A DNA stretch of 22,301 bases from Prevotella sp. CAG:755 (GTDB taxonomy: Bacteria; Bacteroidota; Bacteroidia; Bacteroidales; Bacteroidaceae). Both the position numbers and the translations under genes were made by a program. The DNA is taken from contig HF989193.1 in NCBI GenBank assembly GCA_000431275.1, forward strand, positions 18,024 through 40,324. The letters run 5' to 3'. The notes under the pieces are model-generated. The model made no database searches. It worked only from the letters and a program-made list of their open reading frames with translations, and was not told the origin of the DNA. Positions 8,583-15,489 of the stretch are shown here, in pieces (the stretch's first letter is position 1; each line of letters starts with the position of its first letter).

Positions 8583-9920
8583 TTATTTCCTAACTTCTTG
8601 CCCACCCGGAGCATCTGACGGCATGGCGCACTCAGACGAAGCATAGCGCTCTCCCCACAGTGCGGCCATCCGGGCGGCCAACATCTGCTCCTGATGATTG
8701 GGCTGCGGATGCCAGAAACGGGCATCGTCCTGCCCCTCAGGGAGATATTGCTGACGGACAAAATGACCGGCATAATCGTGTGCATACTTATAGTCTTCGC
8801 CATACCCAAGTTCAGCCATGAGTTGCGTCGGTGCGTTTCTCAAATGGAGCGGAACAGGAAGACTGCCCGTCTGCCGGACAAAACGGACGGCGTCATTGAT
8901 GCCCATATATGCCGAATTGCTTTTAGGGCTCGCCGCTACATAAACTGTGGCTTCGGCCAAAGGGATGCGCGCCTCAGGCCACCCGATTTTCGCCACAGCA
9001 TCGAACGCCGCATTGGCCAGCAAGAGGGCGTTGGGATTGGCCAGGCCGACATCTTCGGCGGCTGCGATGAGCAGGCGGCGGGCAATGAATACCGGATCCT
9101 CGCCCCCCTCGATCATGCGTGCCAGCCAATAAAGGGCGGCGTCGGGGTCGCTGCCACGCAGGCTCTTGATGTAGGCCGAAACGATGTCGTAGTGCATTTC
9201 CCCACCCTTGTCGTAGGCTGCCGGGTTCTGCTGTAAGCAGGCCTCGACCGCAGCGTCTGTGATGCAGGCCTCTGCATCCGGGCCGAATGAATTCACCACA
9301 AGCTCAAGAATGTTGAGCAACTTGCGGGCGTCGCCGCCTGAATAGCGCAACAAGGCCTGCGTCTCGCTGACAGTGATGCGCCGTTCTTTCAGTTCGACAT
9401 CACCGGTCAGGGCACGGTCAAGCAGCCGGAGAAGATCGTCCTTGCCGAAACTCTTCAACACATAGACTTGACAGCGAGAGAGCAATGGACGTATCACCTC
9501 GAACGAGGGATTTTCGGTCGTCGCACCGATGAGTATGAGCGTCCCTGTCTCCACCGCAGCCAAGAGGGAGTCCTGCTGCGATTTACTGAACCGGTGAATT
9601 TCGTCGATAAAAAGAATAGGAGTCACACTGTCAAAGAGAGGTTGCTCACGCCCGGAGCGGGCACGTTCTATGACGTCGCGAACCTCTTTCACGCCGCAGT
9701 TCACGGCGCTCAGTGTATAAAAGGGAGCGCGCAGACTCCGCGCTATGATTTGCGCCAAGGTGGTCTTGCCTACGCCGGGTGGCCCCCACAAAATCATGGA
9801 AGCCGGTCGGCCGGCCTCGATCATCCTGCGGATAATGCCGTCCGGCCCGACAAGATGGTCTTGCCCTACGTATTCATCAAGCGTCCTTGGACGCAAGCGT
9901 TCTGCTAAGGGTTTTGACAT
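8583..9920 (-). CDS. rarA: Replication-associated recombination protein A (RarA/MgsA), AAA+ ATPase
   Basis: A 445-residue clamp-loader-like AAA+ ATPase that acts at stalled replication forks. The N-terminus LAERLRPRTLDEYVGQDHLV is the family signature. Walker A is GPPGVGKTT (46-54, K52 binds phosphate), Walker B is LFIDEIHRF, and sensor 1 is GATTENPSFEV. The C-terminal half carries MIEGGEDPVFIARRLLIAAA and the tetramerisation region typical of RarA/WRNIP1. Length is normal. It stands alone on its own transcript: a TAAATTTG promoter element lies 18 nt upstream, and an inverted repeat covers the area just before that element. Glycogen synthase begins 44 nt after its stop but appears to have its own promoter. 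Confidence 0.96.
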   Translation of the reverse strand: MSKPLAERLRPRTLDEYVGQDHLVGPDGIIRRMIEAGRPASMILWGPPGVGKTTLAQIIARSLRAPFYTLSAVNCGVKEVRDVIERARSGREQPLFDSVTPILFIDEIHRFSKSQQDSLLAAVETGTLILIGATTENPSFEVIRPLLSRCQVYVLKSFGKDDLLRLLDRALTGDVELKERRITVSETQALLRYSGGDARKLLNILELVVNSFGPDAEACITDAAVEACLQQNPAAYDKGGEMHYDIVSAYIKSLRGSDPDAALYWLARMIEGGEDPVFIARRLLIAAAEDVGLANPNALLLANAAFDAVAKIGWPEARIPLAEATVYVAASPKSNSAYMGINDAVRFVRQTGSLPVPLHLRNAPTQLMAELGYGEDYKYAHDYAGHFVRQQYLPEGQDDARFWHPQPNHQEQMLAARMAALWGERYASSECAMPSDAPGGQEVRK

Positions 9921-9937
9921 AACGTATTATCTATCTG

Positions 9938-9945
9938 CAAATTTA
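9938..9945 (-). promoter_or_regulatory. -7 promoter element of rarA
   Basis: TAAATTTG on the minus strand fits the Bacteroidota consensus TAnnTTTG. It ends 17 nt before the rarA ATG (9918-9920). A clear TTG -33 element is not seen at the usual distance; instead an inverted repeat occupies that area (9947-9965), which may mean the promoter depends on or is blocked by a regulator. Confidence 0.5.
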
Positions 9946-9946
9946 G

Positions 9947-9965
9947 GCTATTCCCTTGGAATAGC
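9947..9965. promoter_or_regulatory. Inverted repeat upstream of rarA, possible operator
   Basis: GCTATTCC, three spacer bases, then GGAATAGC: a perfect 8-bp inverted repeat with a 3-bp centre. It begins one base upstream of the rarA -7 element and covers the space between the -7 and -33 positions. This is a typical place for a dimeric repressor to bind. The regulator is unknown; a LexA-like damage regulator would make sense for rarA, but I do not recognise the half-site. Confidence 0.4.
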
Positions 9966-10164
9966 TGTTACCGGCCTGCTATTTTTTTATGACATAAAAA
10001 ACCTTTCCACTGGTTGGACTTTGGCGTCTGATGGCCAGGCTAGCTTGCCTGGCAGTCTTTCAGCGCACATTACAGGCAATGTGGGACGGGCCAAAATGGC
10101 CACCCGTTGAGTCGAGGACTTACCGTTACGGCGCAAACGGCGCGGATGCAGTTCTCTGTTGCCC

Positions 10165-10269
10165 TTTACGGTCTTACGGTCAGCCGTCCCGTAATTTCTG
10201 TCAGCCGCCTGCGGAATTTCATCAGGCTGACAAGATTTTCAATCACCCGTTCCGTTTTTCACAGCCTTC
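10165..10269 (+). repeat. 21-bp tandem repeat array 2 (five degenerate units)
   Basis: Units of exactly 21 bp start at 10165, 10186, 10207, 10228 and 10249. The TCAGCC end of the unit falls at 10180, 10201 and (as TCAGGC) 10222, always 21 apart. The unit 10186-10206 is my reference for the family, because its end TTTCTGTCAGCC also appears in array 3. Matches to it are about 13, 11 and 11 of 21 for the units at 10165, 10207 and 10228; the last is weaker. Here the consensus reads on the plus strand while both flanking genes are on the minus strand. Confidence 0.7.
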
Positions 10270-10345
10270 ACATCGACCCGTGCACAACGGGGACCTGTAA
10301 GGGAGGAACCGCGACAGGGCACTGCGTCCCCCAAACTGCCAACAT

Positions 10346-10398
10346 AAAAAAAGCGGCCAGCCGTGACAGAGGAATCACTCCCCGTCACGGCCGGCCGC
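10346..10398 (-). terminator. Intrinsic terminator of the dnaJ-like gene
   Basis: Arms 10353-10367 and 10384-10398 pair over 15 positions with one mismatch, mostly G-C, around a 16-nt loop. On the minus strand the stem is followed directly by seven T (10352-10346). It begins 36 nt past the stop codon of the dnaJ-like gene. This is a classic rho-independent terminator and marks the end of the rlmH-EEP-dnaJ transcript. Confidence 0.9.
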
Positions 10399-10434
10399 CA
10401 CTCTCGTACATCGTTGCGCTTCCTTTGCGGCCTT

Positions 10435-11118
10435 TTACTGTCCGCTGCGACGCATCTCTTCCAGCAATTCGCGCTGGCGGGCTGTCAATGTGGCAGGCAG
10501 CTTGACATTATACGTCAGGATAAGGTCGCCATACGTGCCGTCGCCCCGGTCAGAACCCTTGCCGCGGAGGCGTACCTTCGAGCCATTCTGCGTACACGGT
10601 TTGACACGCAGCTTCAGCTTGCCGCCCCTGGTTTGCAGGATGACGTCGCCTCCGAGCAAAGCGGTGTACATGTCAATGTCCACTGTCGCCTGGATGTTAG
10701 CGCCCGCTGGCGCCCCCGAAGCGAAGTCGGTAAAACGCGAACCGCCCGATGCTCCACGCCGCCGGCCGCCAAAGAGCTCTTCGAAAAACGAAGAGAAGCC
10801 GCTGCCCGAGAACTGGTTGAAGTCAAAACCCTCAAACCCCGAAGCACTGCCGGCATCACCCCACTGTTGCCCGGCCTGCTCATAAGCTTCGGCTTGGCGC
10901 CAGTTTTCGCCGTACTGATCGTATTTCTTACGCTTCTCAGGGTCGTTCAGCACGTCGTAAGCCTCGTTCAGCGCCTGAAACTTGGCCTTCGCCTTCGGGT
11001 CGTCGGGGTGAAGGTCGGGATGGAACTGCTTGGCGCGGCGTTTGTAAGCCGTGCGGATCTCACTCTGCGGTGTGTCTTTGGGCACACCCAGTATCTTGTA
11101 ATAATCAATGAATGCCAT
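10435..11118 (-). CDS. CbpA/DnaJ-like J-domain co-chaperone (short form)
   Basis: A 227-residue Hsp40 that would stimulate the ATPase of DnaK. The J domain occupies about residues 1-70, with the invariant HPD at 33-35 in [11 protein letters not shown] glycine/phenylalanine-rich linker follows ([19 protein letters not shown]) and then part of a DnaJ C-terminal substrate-binding domain ([20 protein letters not shown]). There is no zinc-finger CxxCxGxG region, so it is CbpA-type (type II), and at 227 residues it is shorter than E. coli CbpA (306): about one of the two beta domains is missing. No CbpM-like modulator gene is adjacent. It is probably the last gene of the rlmH-EEP unit, 51 nt after the EEP stop. 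Confidence 0.9.
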   Translation of the reverse strand: MAFIDYYKILGVPKDTPQSEIRTAYKRRAKQFHPDLHPDDPKAKAKFQALNEAYDVLNDPEKRKKYDQYGENWRQAEAYEQAGQQWGDAGSASGFEGFDFNQFSGSGFSSFFEELFGGRRRGASGGSRFTDFASGAPAGANIQATVDIDMYTALLGGDVILQTRGGKLKLRVKPCTQNGSKVRLRGKGSDRGDGTYGDLILTYNVKLPATLTARQRELLEEMRRSGQ

Positions 11119-11169
11119 ACGCCTAAGTTTTTACCCGATAGGCTACAAAAAAAGTGCCAGGCGCAAAAC

Positions 11170-12201
11170 TCACAGCCGCATTTCAAAATCCACGAAGAGC
11201 GGAAGATGATCGCTCACGCCGCCATTGTAAAACGGGCCAAGGTAAGTGCGGTCGGGCACGACGCCACCGTATGTACGGTCGGGATGGACAAGGAAGTCGA
11301 AAACAGCAATGCGGCAAGCATCAGCGCCAGTGTGGAAACGCGACATGGCATCAAGCAACGTGCCGTTGACGACAAGATGGTCCAACTGGTTCCACTCCCC
11401 CCTATACTTATACGTCCCGCGCACACCGCCAGTCCCACAGAGCCGGTGACTCAACACATAGAGCGCGTCAGGCCGGACCGGAAGGTTCTCTTCCGGCGGT
11501 ACGACTACCGCCAGATCGGTCCTAAGCGACGGATTTGCGGCCTCATCGTTCATATCGCCCATGAGCAGAATCCGGGGCACGGTACGAAGTCTCATCACCG
11601 AGTCTGCCACTTGACGCAGGCGCCGCGCGGCGGCCCGTCTGAGGCGTTGCGCCTCGGATCCTCCGGCACGGCTGGGTTGGTGACAGACAAGGATGTCGAG
11701 CGTGTCGCCCGTCGGAATCAGCCCCGCGACGTGAAGCACGTCACGCAGGCGCTTCCGGTTGACGACAACAGGCACGGAGCGTGCCGCTATCATCCGAAAG
11801 CGCAGCGGCTGATAAAGCAAGGCCACATCAATGCCGCGCGGGTCAGGACCGGCCGTCATCACATATTCATACCCCAAGCGCCGCAACAGGCTACGACGCG
11901 TCAGGTGGGTCAAGACGCTGTCGTTCTCCACCTCGACAAGAGCAACCAACTCCGGAGGACGACTCCCGCCGACAGCGGCAATCGTATGGCTGATCATTTT
12001 CAACTTCCGCCAATAGCGTGGACTATTCCAGTCCCGTTCGGCGCCGGGGAGAAATTCCCTGTCGTCAGAACCGGCGTCGTGACAGGTATCGAAAAGATTC
12101 TCAACATTCCATTCCATCACACGGAAACGCTCAGCCCTCATTCCGACTGCGAACAGGGACAGGGCGAAGACGCTCCACCACACCCGTGCCAGCCTACTCA
12201 T
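11170..12201 (-). CDS. Secreted endonuclease/exonuclease/phosphatase (EEP) family protein 1
   Basis: A 343-residue protein with a hydrophobic N-terminal segment (VWWSVFALSLFAVGMRA, about 8-23) that looks like a signal peptide. The EEP fold is shown by RVMEWNVENLFD (N32), ALVEVEND with its metal-binding glutamate, LMGDMNDEA (the catalytic Asp/Asn pair), and the C-terminal SDHLPLFVDF with D331-H332. These enzymes cut phosphodiester bonds in DNA, RNA or lipids; an export signal suggests a role in the periplasm or outside, such as nucleic acid salvage. The ATG overlaps the end of rlmH by 8 nt (ATGAGTAG), which implies translational coupling. It shares its fold but little sequence with the second EEP protein at 15490-16284. 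Substrate unknown. Confidence 0.85.
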   Translation of the reverse strand: MSRLARVWWSVFALSLFAVGMRAERFRVMEWNVENLFDTCHDAGSDDREFLPGAERDWNSPRYWRKLKMISHTIAAVGGSRPPELVALVEVENDSVLTHLTRRSLLRRLGYEYVMTAGPDPRGIDVALLYQPLRFRMIAARSVPVVVNRKRLRDVLHVAGLIPTGDTLDILVCHQPSRAGGSEAQRLRRAAARRLRQVADSVMRLRTVPRILLMGDMNDEAANPSLRTDLAVVVPPEENLPVRPDALYVLSHRLCGTGGVRGTYKYRGEWNQLDHLVVNGTLLDAMSRFHTGADACRIAVFDFLVHPDRTYGGVVPDRTYLGPFYNGGVSDHLPLFVDFEMRL

Positions 12202-12667
12202 GATGATAAGGTTCCCCCCGCAAAATCGTCATAGCCCGATAGAACTGCTCCACGAAAAGTAAGCGAATCATCTGATGGGAAAACGTCATGCGCGAAAGAG
12301 ATACTTTCTCACGCGCAGCGGCGTAGACTTGCGGCGAAAAGCCATACGGCCCGCCCACCACGAAAACTATCCTCCGCTGGCCGCCCATCTGTGCTTGTGA
12401 CAGGTAGGCCGCAAAGTCCGTCGAACGAAACTCGCGACCTCCCTCGTCGAGCAGGACTACACGGTCGCCGGACTGAATTTGCCTGAGTATCGCCTCACCT
12501 TCCCGTTCTTTCTGTTGTTCCGGGCTAAGTGCTTTCGTGTTTTTCAACTCCGGCACAACTTGCATCTCGAACGGAGTATAGTGCTTTACCCGGCCTATAT
12601 AGTCTTTAATCATGGCATCCAAGTACTGGTCGGTCGTCCGCCCGACAACAAGGAAAACGGTTTTCAT
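12194..12667 (-). CDS. rlmH: 23S rRNA pseudouridine-1915 N3-methyltransferase
   Basis: A 157-residue SPOUT-class methyltransferase that methylates pseudouridine 1915 in helix 69 of 23S rRNA, using S-adenosylmethionine, on assembled 70S ribosomes. The knot motif FVVGGPYGFS and the C-terminal block SLSRMTFSHQMIRLLFVEQF with the ending RGEPYHHE are diagnostic. An open frame continues far upstream in phase, but that part is the reverse complement of nadC; the true start is ATG at 12667 (MKTVFLVVGRT), which gives the normal family length of about 155-159. It heads the unit rlmH-EEP-dnaJ-like and is divergent from nadC. Confidence 0.95.
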   Translation of the reverse strand: MKTVFLVVGRTTDQYLDAMIKDYIGRVKHYTPFEMQVVPELKNTKALSPEQQKEREGEAILRQIQSGDRVVLLDEGGREFRSTDFAAYLSQAQMGGQRRIVFVVGGPYGFSPQVYAAAREKVSLSRMTFSHQMIRLLFVEQFYRAMTILRGEPYHHE

Positions 12668-12710
12668 CTTCTGATTGCTAAATCTCTTGTTTCTGACTTT
12701 ACATTTTTTA

Positions 12711-12736
12711 CGTGCGACGGTATATCCGTCCGCACG
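12711..12736 (-). promoter_or_regulatory. Hairpin at predicted 5' end of rlmH mRNA
   Basis: CGTGCG-ACGG, loop TATAT, CCGT-C-CGCACG: a 10-bp stem with one bulged base. On the minus strand it begins just after the predicted start site of the rlmH transcript, 44 nt before the ATG. No U-tract follows, so it is not a terminator. A 5' stabilising stem is the simplest reading. Confidence 0.45.
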
Positions 12737-12742
12737 CATCGG

Positions 12743-12750
12743 CAAATATA
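12743..12750 (-). promoter_or_regulatory. -7 promoter element of rlmH
   Basis: TATATTTG on the minus strand matches TAnnTTTG. It lies 75 nt upstream of the rlmH ATG in the 180-bp divergent gap with nadC. A TTG at the -33 position is not evident, so the assignment rests on the -7 element and on location. Confidence 0.45.
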
Positions 12751-12804
12751 CGACACACGACGCGCTTTTCGGACTTCCTGACGGCGTTTTTGCCGGAAAA
12801 GACG

Positions 12805-12812
12805 TAATTTTG
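12805..12812 (+). promoter_or_regulatory. -7 promoter element of nadC
   Basis: TAATTTTG matches TAnnTTTG and lies 35 nt upstream of the nadC ATG, leaving a leader of about 30 nt. A -33 TTG at normal spacing is not clear. The leader is too short for a known riboswitch. Confidence 0.5.
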
Positions 12813-12847
12813 CGACCAACATATCCATCTATAAAAATCACGAACCT

Positions 12848-13696
12848 ATGTACAGTGTAGACGAACTGAACGACAGACTGATCGACCTGGCTTTCGCGGA
12901 AGACATTGGCGACGGTGACCACACCACCCTCTGCTGCATCCCCGAAGAGGCTACCGGCCAGTCGCACTTGTTGATAAAAGAAGAAGGCATACTCGCCGGT
13001 GTGCGCGTCGCCAAAGAAGTGTTTAACCGCTTTGACCCGACAATGACGGTCCAGGTGCTCCTCGATGACGGCACCCACGTCCGTCCCGGCGATGTGGCCA
13101 TGGTCGTCACAGGAAAAGTACGCAGTCTCCTGCAAACCGAACGCCTGATGCTGAACATCATGCAACGCATGAGTGGCATCGCTACAATGACACACAAATA
13201 CGTAGAGCGGCTGGAAGGCACGCACACCCGGGTACTTGACACACGGAAAACGACCCCCGGCATGCGCATGATGGAGAAAGAGGCAGTCCGCATCGGCGGT
13301 GGCGTGAACCATCGTATCGGATTGTTCGACATGATTCTGCTGAAAGACAACCACGTAGACTTTGCCGGCGGCATCGGCGCAGCACTTGACCGTTGCCACA
13401 GCTACCTCAAAGAGAAAGGCCTAGACTTGAAGATAGAAATAGAAGTACGCTCGTTCGACGAAATCCGCCAAGTGATGGCCCACGGCGGCGTGGACCGCAT
13501 CATGTTTGACAACTTCTCGGTCGACGATACCCGTAAGGCTGTCGCCATGATCGGCGGCAAGTACGAGACCGAGTCCAGCGGCGGCATCACGTTCGACACC
13601 ATTCGCGACTATGCCGAATGCGGTGTCGACTTTATCTCTGTCGGCGCACTCACTCACTCCGTCAAAGGGCTGGACATGTCATTCAAAGCCTGCTGA
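12848..13696 (+). CDS. nadC: Nicotinate-nucleotide pyrophosphorylase (quinolinate phosphoribosyltransferase)
   Basis: A 282-residue cytoplasmic enzyme that joins quinolinate and PRPP to give nicotinate mononucleotide, CO2 and pyrophosphate, the third step of de novo NAD synthesis. Motifs in order: EDIGDGDHTT near the N-terminus, RMSGIATMT, the active-site block DTRKTTPGMR (131-140), K144, GGGVNHRIGL (150-159), LLKDNH (164-169), and the barrel end ESSGGI and DFISVGALTHS. Length is normal and all expected basic active-site residues (R133, K134, H155, R156, K166) are present. nadA and nadB are not in the window. A dipeptidase gene follows after 34 nt on the same strand and may be co-transcribed. 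Confidence 0.96.
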   Translation: MYSVDELNDRLIDLAFAEDIGDGDHTTLCCIPEEATGQSHLLIKEEGILAGVRVAKEVFNRFDPTMTVQVLLDDGTHVRPGDVAMVVTGKVRSLLQTERLMLNIMQRMSGIATMTHKYVERLEGTHTRVLDTRKTTPGMRMMEKEAVRIGGGVNHRIGLFDMILLKDNHVDFAGGIGAALDRCHSYLKEKGLDLKIEIEVRSFDEIRQVMAHGGVDRIMFDNFSVDDTRKAVAMIGGKYETESSGGITFDTIRDYAECGVDFISVGALTHSVKGLDMSFKAC

Positions 13697-13730
13697 TGCC
13701 CACACACTATTACATATAAGCCTTTACCAC

Positions 13731-15401
13731 ATGAGAAATTCCCTTTTTGGCCTGCTCTGCACGACTGCTGCCTTTCTCTTCGCTGGCCACGCCCAACGTG
13801 CCGAAGCTTGCACCAACCTCATCGTCGGCAAGAAAGCTTCGGCCGACGGCTCAGTCATCGTCACATACAGCGCCGACAATTACGGGCTCTACGGCACGCT
13901 ACGCCGCTTTCCCGCGGCCCATCATCCCAAAGGTACGAAACGGCGCATCGTCGATGGCGACACGAACCACTATCTCGGCGAAATTGACGAAGCTCCGGAG
14001 ACATACAGCGTCATCGGCAACATCAACGAGTTCCAAGTCACTATCGGTGAAACGACATTCGGCGGACGTGCCGAACTCACTGATCCCGAAGGCATCATTG
14101 ACTACGTGAGCCTCATGAGCCTCGGCCTGCAACGCGCCAAGACTGCCCGTGAGGCCATCCGCGTCATGACGTCGCTCGTCGAGCAGTACGGATATGCCTC
14201 TTCGGGTGAAAGCTTCACTATCGCCGATCCCGACGAGGCGTGGATCATGGAAATGATCGGCAAAGGTCCCGGCCGCAAGGGAGCCGTCTGGGTGGCCGTC
14301 CGCGTACCGGACGATTGCATCAGTGCCCATGCCAACCAAAGCCGCATCCGACAGTTCAACCGGAAAGACAAACAGAACGTCATGTGCTCGGAAGACGTCA
14401 TCTCATTTGCACGCGAAAAGGGTTACTTCGACGGGAAAGACAGCGAGTTTGATTTCGCTGCCGCTTACAGTCCGACAGATTTCGGCATGCAACGCTATTG
14501 CGAGGCACGTGTGTGGAGCTTCTTCAACCGCTGGGCTGACGGCATGGACCGCTATCTGGATTATGCCGCAGGCAAACCGATTTCCGAGTCGTGCCAACCG
14601 ATGCCACTCTTCGTCAAACCGAACAAGAAGCTCTCCGTACACGACGTCATGATGAGCATGCGCGACCATTACGAAGGCACTCCCTTCGACACCCAAAAGG
14701 ACATAGGCGCAGGTCCGTACGACGCCCCGTATCGCCCGACTCCCCTTTCGTGGAAAGTGGATGGCAAAGAATACTTCAACGAACGACCCATCTCGACACA
14801 GCAGTCAGGTTTCACATTCGTATCGCAAATGCGTTCGTGGCTGCCTGACGCTATCGGCGGTGTGCTTTGGTTCGGCAACGACGATGCCAACACGACACCT
14901 TATACGCCAATCTACTGCTGCACGACAAACGTGCCGGAATGCTTCGCCGAAGGAACAGCCAACGACGTAACTTTCTCATGGGAATCAGCCTTCTGGGTCT
15001 GCAACTGGGTGGCAAACATGACCTATCCGCGTTACAGCGCCCTCTTCCCCGACGTGGAGGCACGCCGCGACCGCATCGAGGCACGCCTCCTGGGCGAACA
15101 GGACGAAGTGGAGGCACGCGCCGCAGCCCTCCTCAAAACTTCGCCCGACAGCTGCAAGGCTTTCCTTGATACATACACGAACCGCATGTCGCGCAAGATG
15201 CTCCGCGAGTGGCGCCGACTGGGCGAGTACCTCATCGTGAAGCACAACGACCAAGTAGTGAAGCCCGAAAAGAACGGCCGCTTTACCCTGACGGAAGACG
15301 GCCTTGCCACGCCTCCCGAACGACCTGGATATCCGGAACGCTACAACCGCGCCATCGTCCGTGAAACGGGCGACCGCTACCTTGTGCCACAGGAAAAGTA
15401 A
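13731..15401 (+). CDS. Secreted C69-family dipeptidase
   Basis: A 556-residue peptidase of family C69 (PepD-like, Ntn-hydrolase fold). The chosen start is the ATG at 13731, giving the signal peptide MRNSLFGLLCTTAAFLFAGH; the frame is open further upstream, but that stretch overlaps nadC and lacks a signal. C27 in EACTNLIVGKKASADGS is the expected catalytic nucleophile, exposed after the leader is removed. Further family blocks are NQSRIRQF and DFGMQRYCEARVW. Enzymes of this kind release dipeptides or amino acids from short peptides, fitting an asaccharolytic or peptide-using member of the gut or oral flora. Its end is followed by a long perfect hairpin and a convergent gene. Confidence 0.9.
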   Translation: MRNSLFGLLCTTAAFLFAGHAQRAEACTNLIVGKKASADGSVIVTYSADNYGLYGTLRRFPAAHHPKGTKRRIVDGDTNHYLGEIDEAPETYSVIGNINEFQVTIGETTFGGRAELTDPEGIIDYVSLMSLGLQRAKTAREAIRVMTSLVEQYGYASSGESFTIADPDEAWIMEMIGKGPGRKGAVWVAVRVPDDCISAHANQSRIRQFNRKDKQNVMCSEDVISFAREKGYFDGKDSEFDFAAAYSPTDFGMQRYCEARVWSFFNRWADGMDRYLDYAAGKPISESCQPMPLFVKPNKKLSVHDVMMSMRDHYEGTPFDTQKDIGAGPYDAPYRPTPLSWKVDGKEYFNERPISTQQSGFTFVSQMRSWLPDAIGGVLWFGNDDANTTPYTPIYCCTTNVPECFAEGTANDVTFSWESAFWVCNWVANMTYPRYSALFPDVEARRDRIEARLLGEQDEVEARAAALLKTSPDSCKAFLDTYTNRMSRKMLREWRRLGEYLIVKHNDQVVKPEKNGRFTLTEDGLATPPERPGYPERYNRAIVRETGDRYLVPQEK

Positions 15402-15411
15402 GATACGACCG

Positions 15412-15471
15412 CACTTTACGTGAATCCCCCGGACAGCGTTTGAACACTGTCCGGGGGATTCACGTAAAGTG
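15412..15471. terminator. Perfect 25-bp-stem hairpin between convergent genes
   Basis: Arms 15412-15436 and 15447-15471 are exact reverse complements of each other over 25 nt, around a 10-nt loop (CGTTTGAACA). The stem starts 10 nt after the dipeptidase stop and ends 18 nt before the stop of the EEP gene on the other strand. It is a natural two-way transcription end, but neither strand has a U-tract after the stem, so it does not have the standard intrinsic-terminator form. It could instead block 3' exonucleases or form a processed end. Confidence 0.65.
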
Positions 15472-15489
15472 ACGACATAGGTTTGGCAG

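Larger units (their letters stand above)
9966..10434. other. Non-coding gap between dnaJ-like gene and rarA
   Basis: No reading frame here looks like a protein. The gap holds a small stem (GCCAGGC at 10034-10040 with GCCTGGC at 10047-10053, 6-nt loop, no U-tract), the second 21-bp repeat array (10165-10269) and the terminator of the dnaJ-like gene (10346-10398). The stretches 10054-10164 and 10270-10345 show nothing I can name. Together with the rarA leader this makes one of the two largest gaps in the window, and both of these gaps carry a repeat array. Confidence 0.6.

Noticed and set aside
10289..10331. Possible hairpin GGGGAC...GTCCCC in the rarA-dnaJ gap
   Set aside because: Only six base pairs closing a loop of about 30 nt; likely chance in GC-rich sequence, and the real terminator is next to it.
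10363..12234. Very long plus-strand open frame (623 codons)
   Set aside because: It is antisense to the dnaJ-like gene, the EEP gene and the end of rlmH, all of which have clear homology; the peptide is rich in Arg, His and Pro without domains, as expected of a shadow frame in GC-rich DNA.
12668..13399. N-terminal extension of the rlmH frame up to 13399
   Set aside because: The extra residues are the reverse complement of nadC and the intergenic gap; RlmH homology begins at ATG 12667 and gives the normal length.
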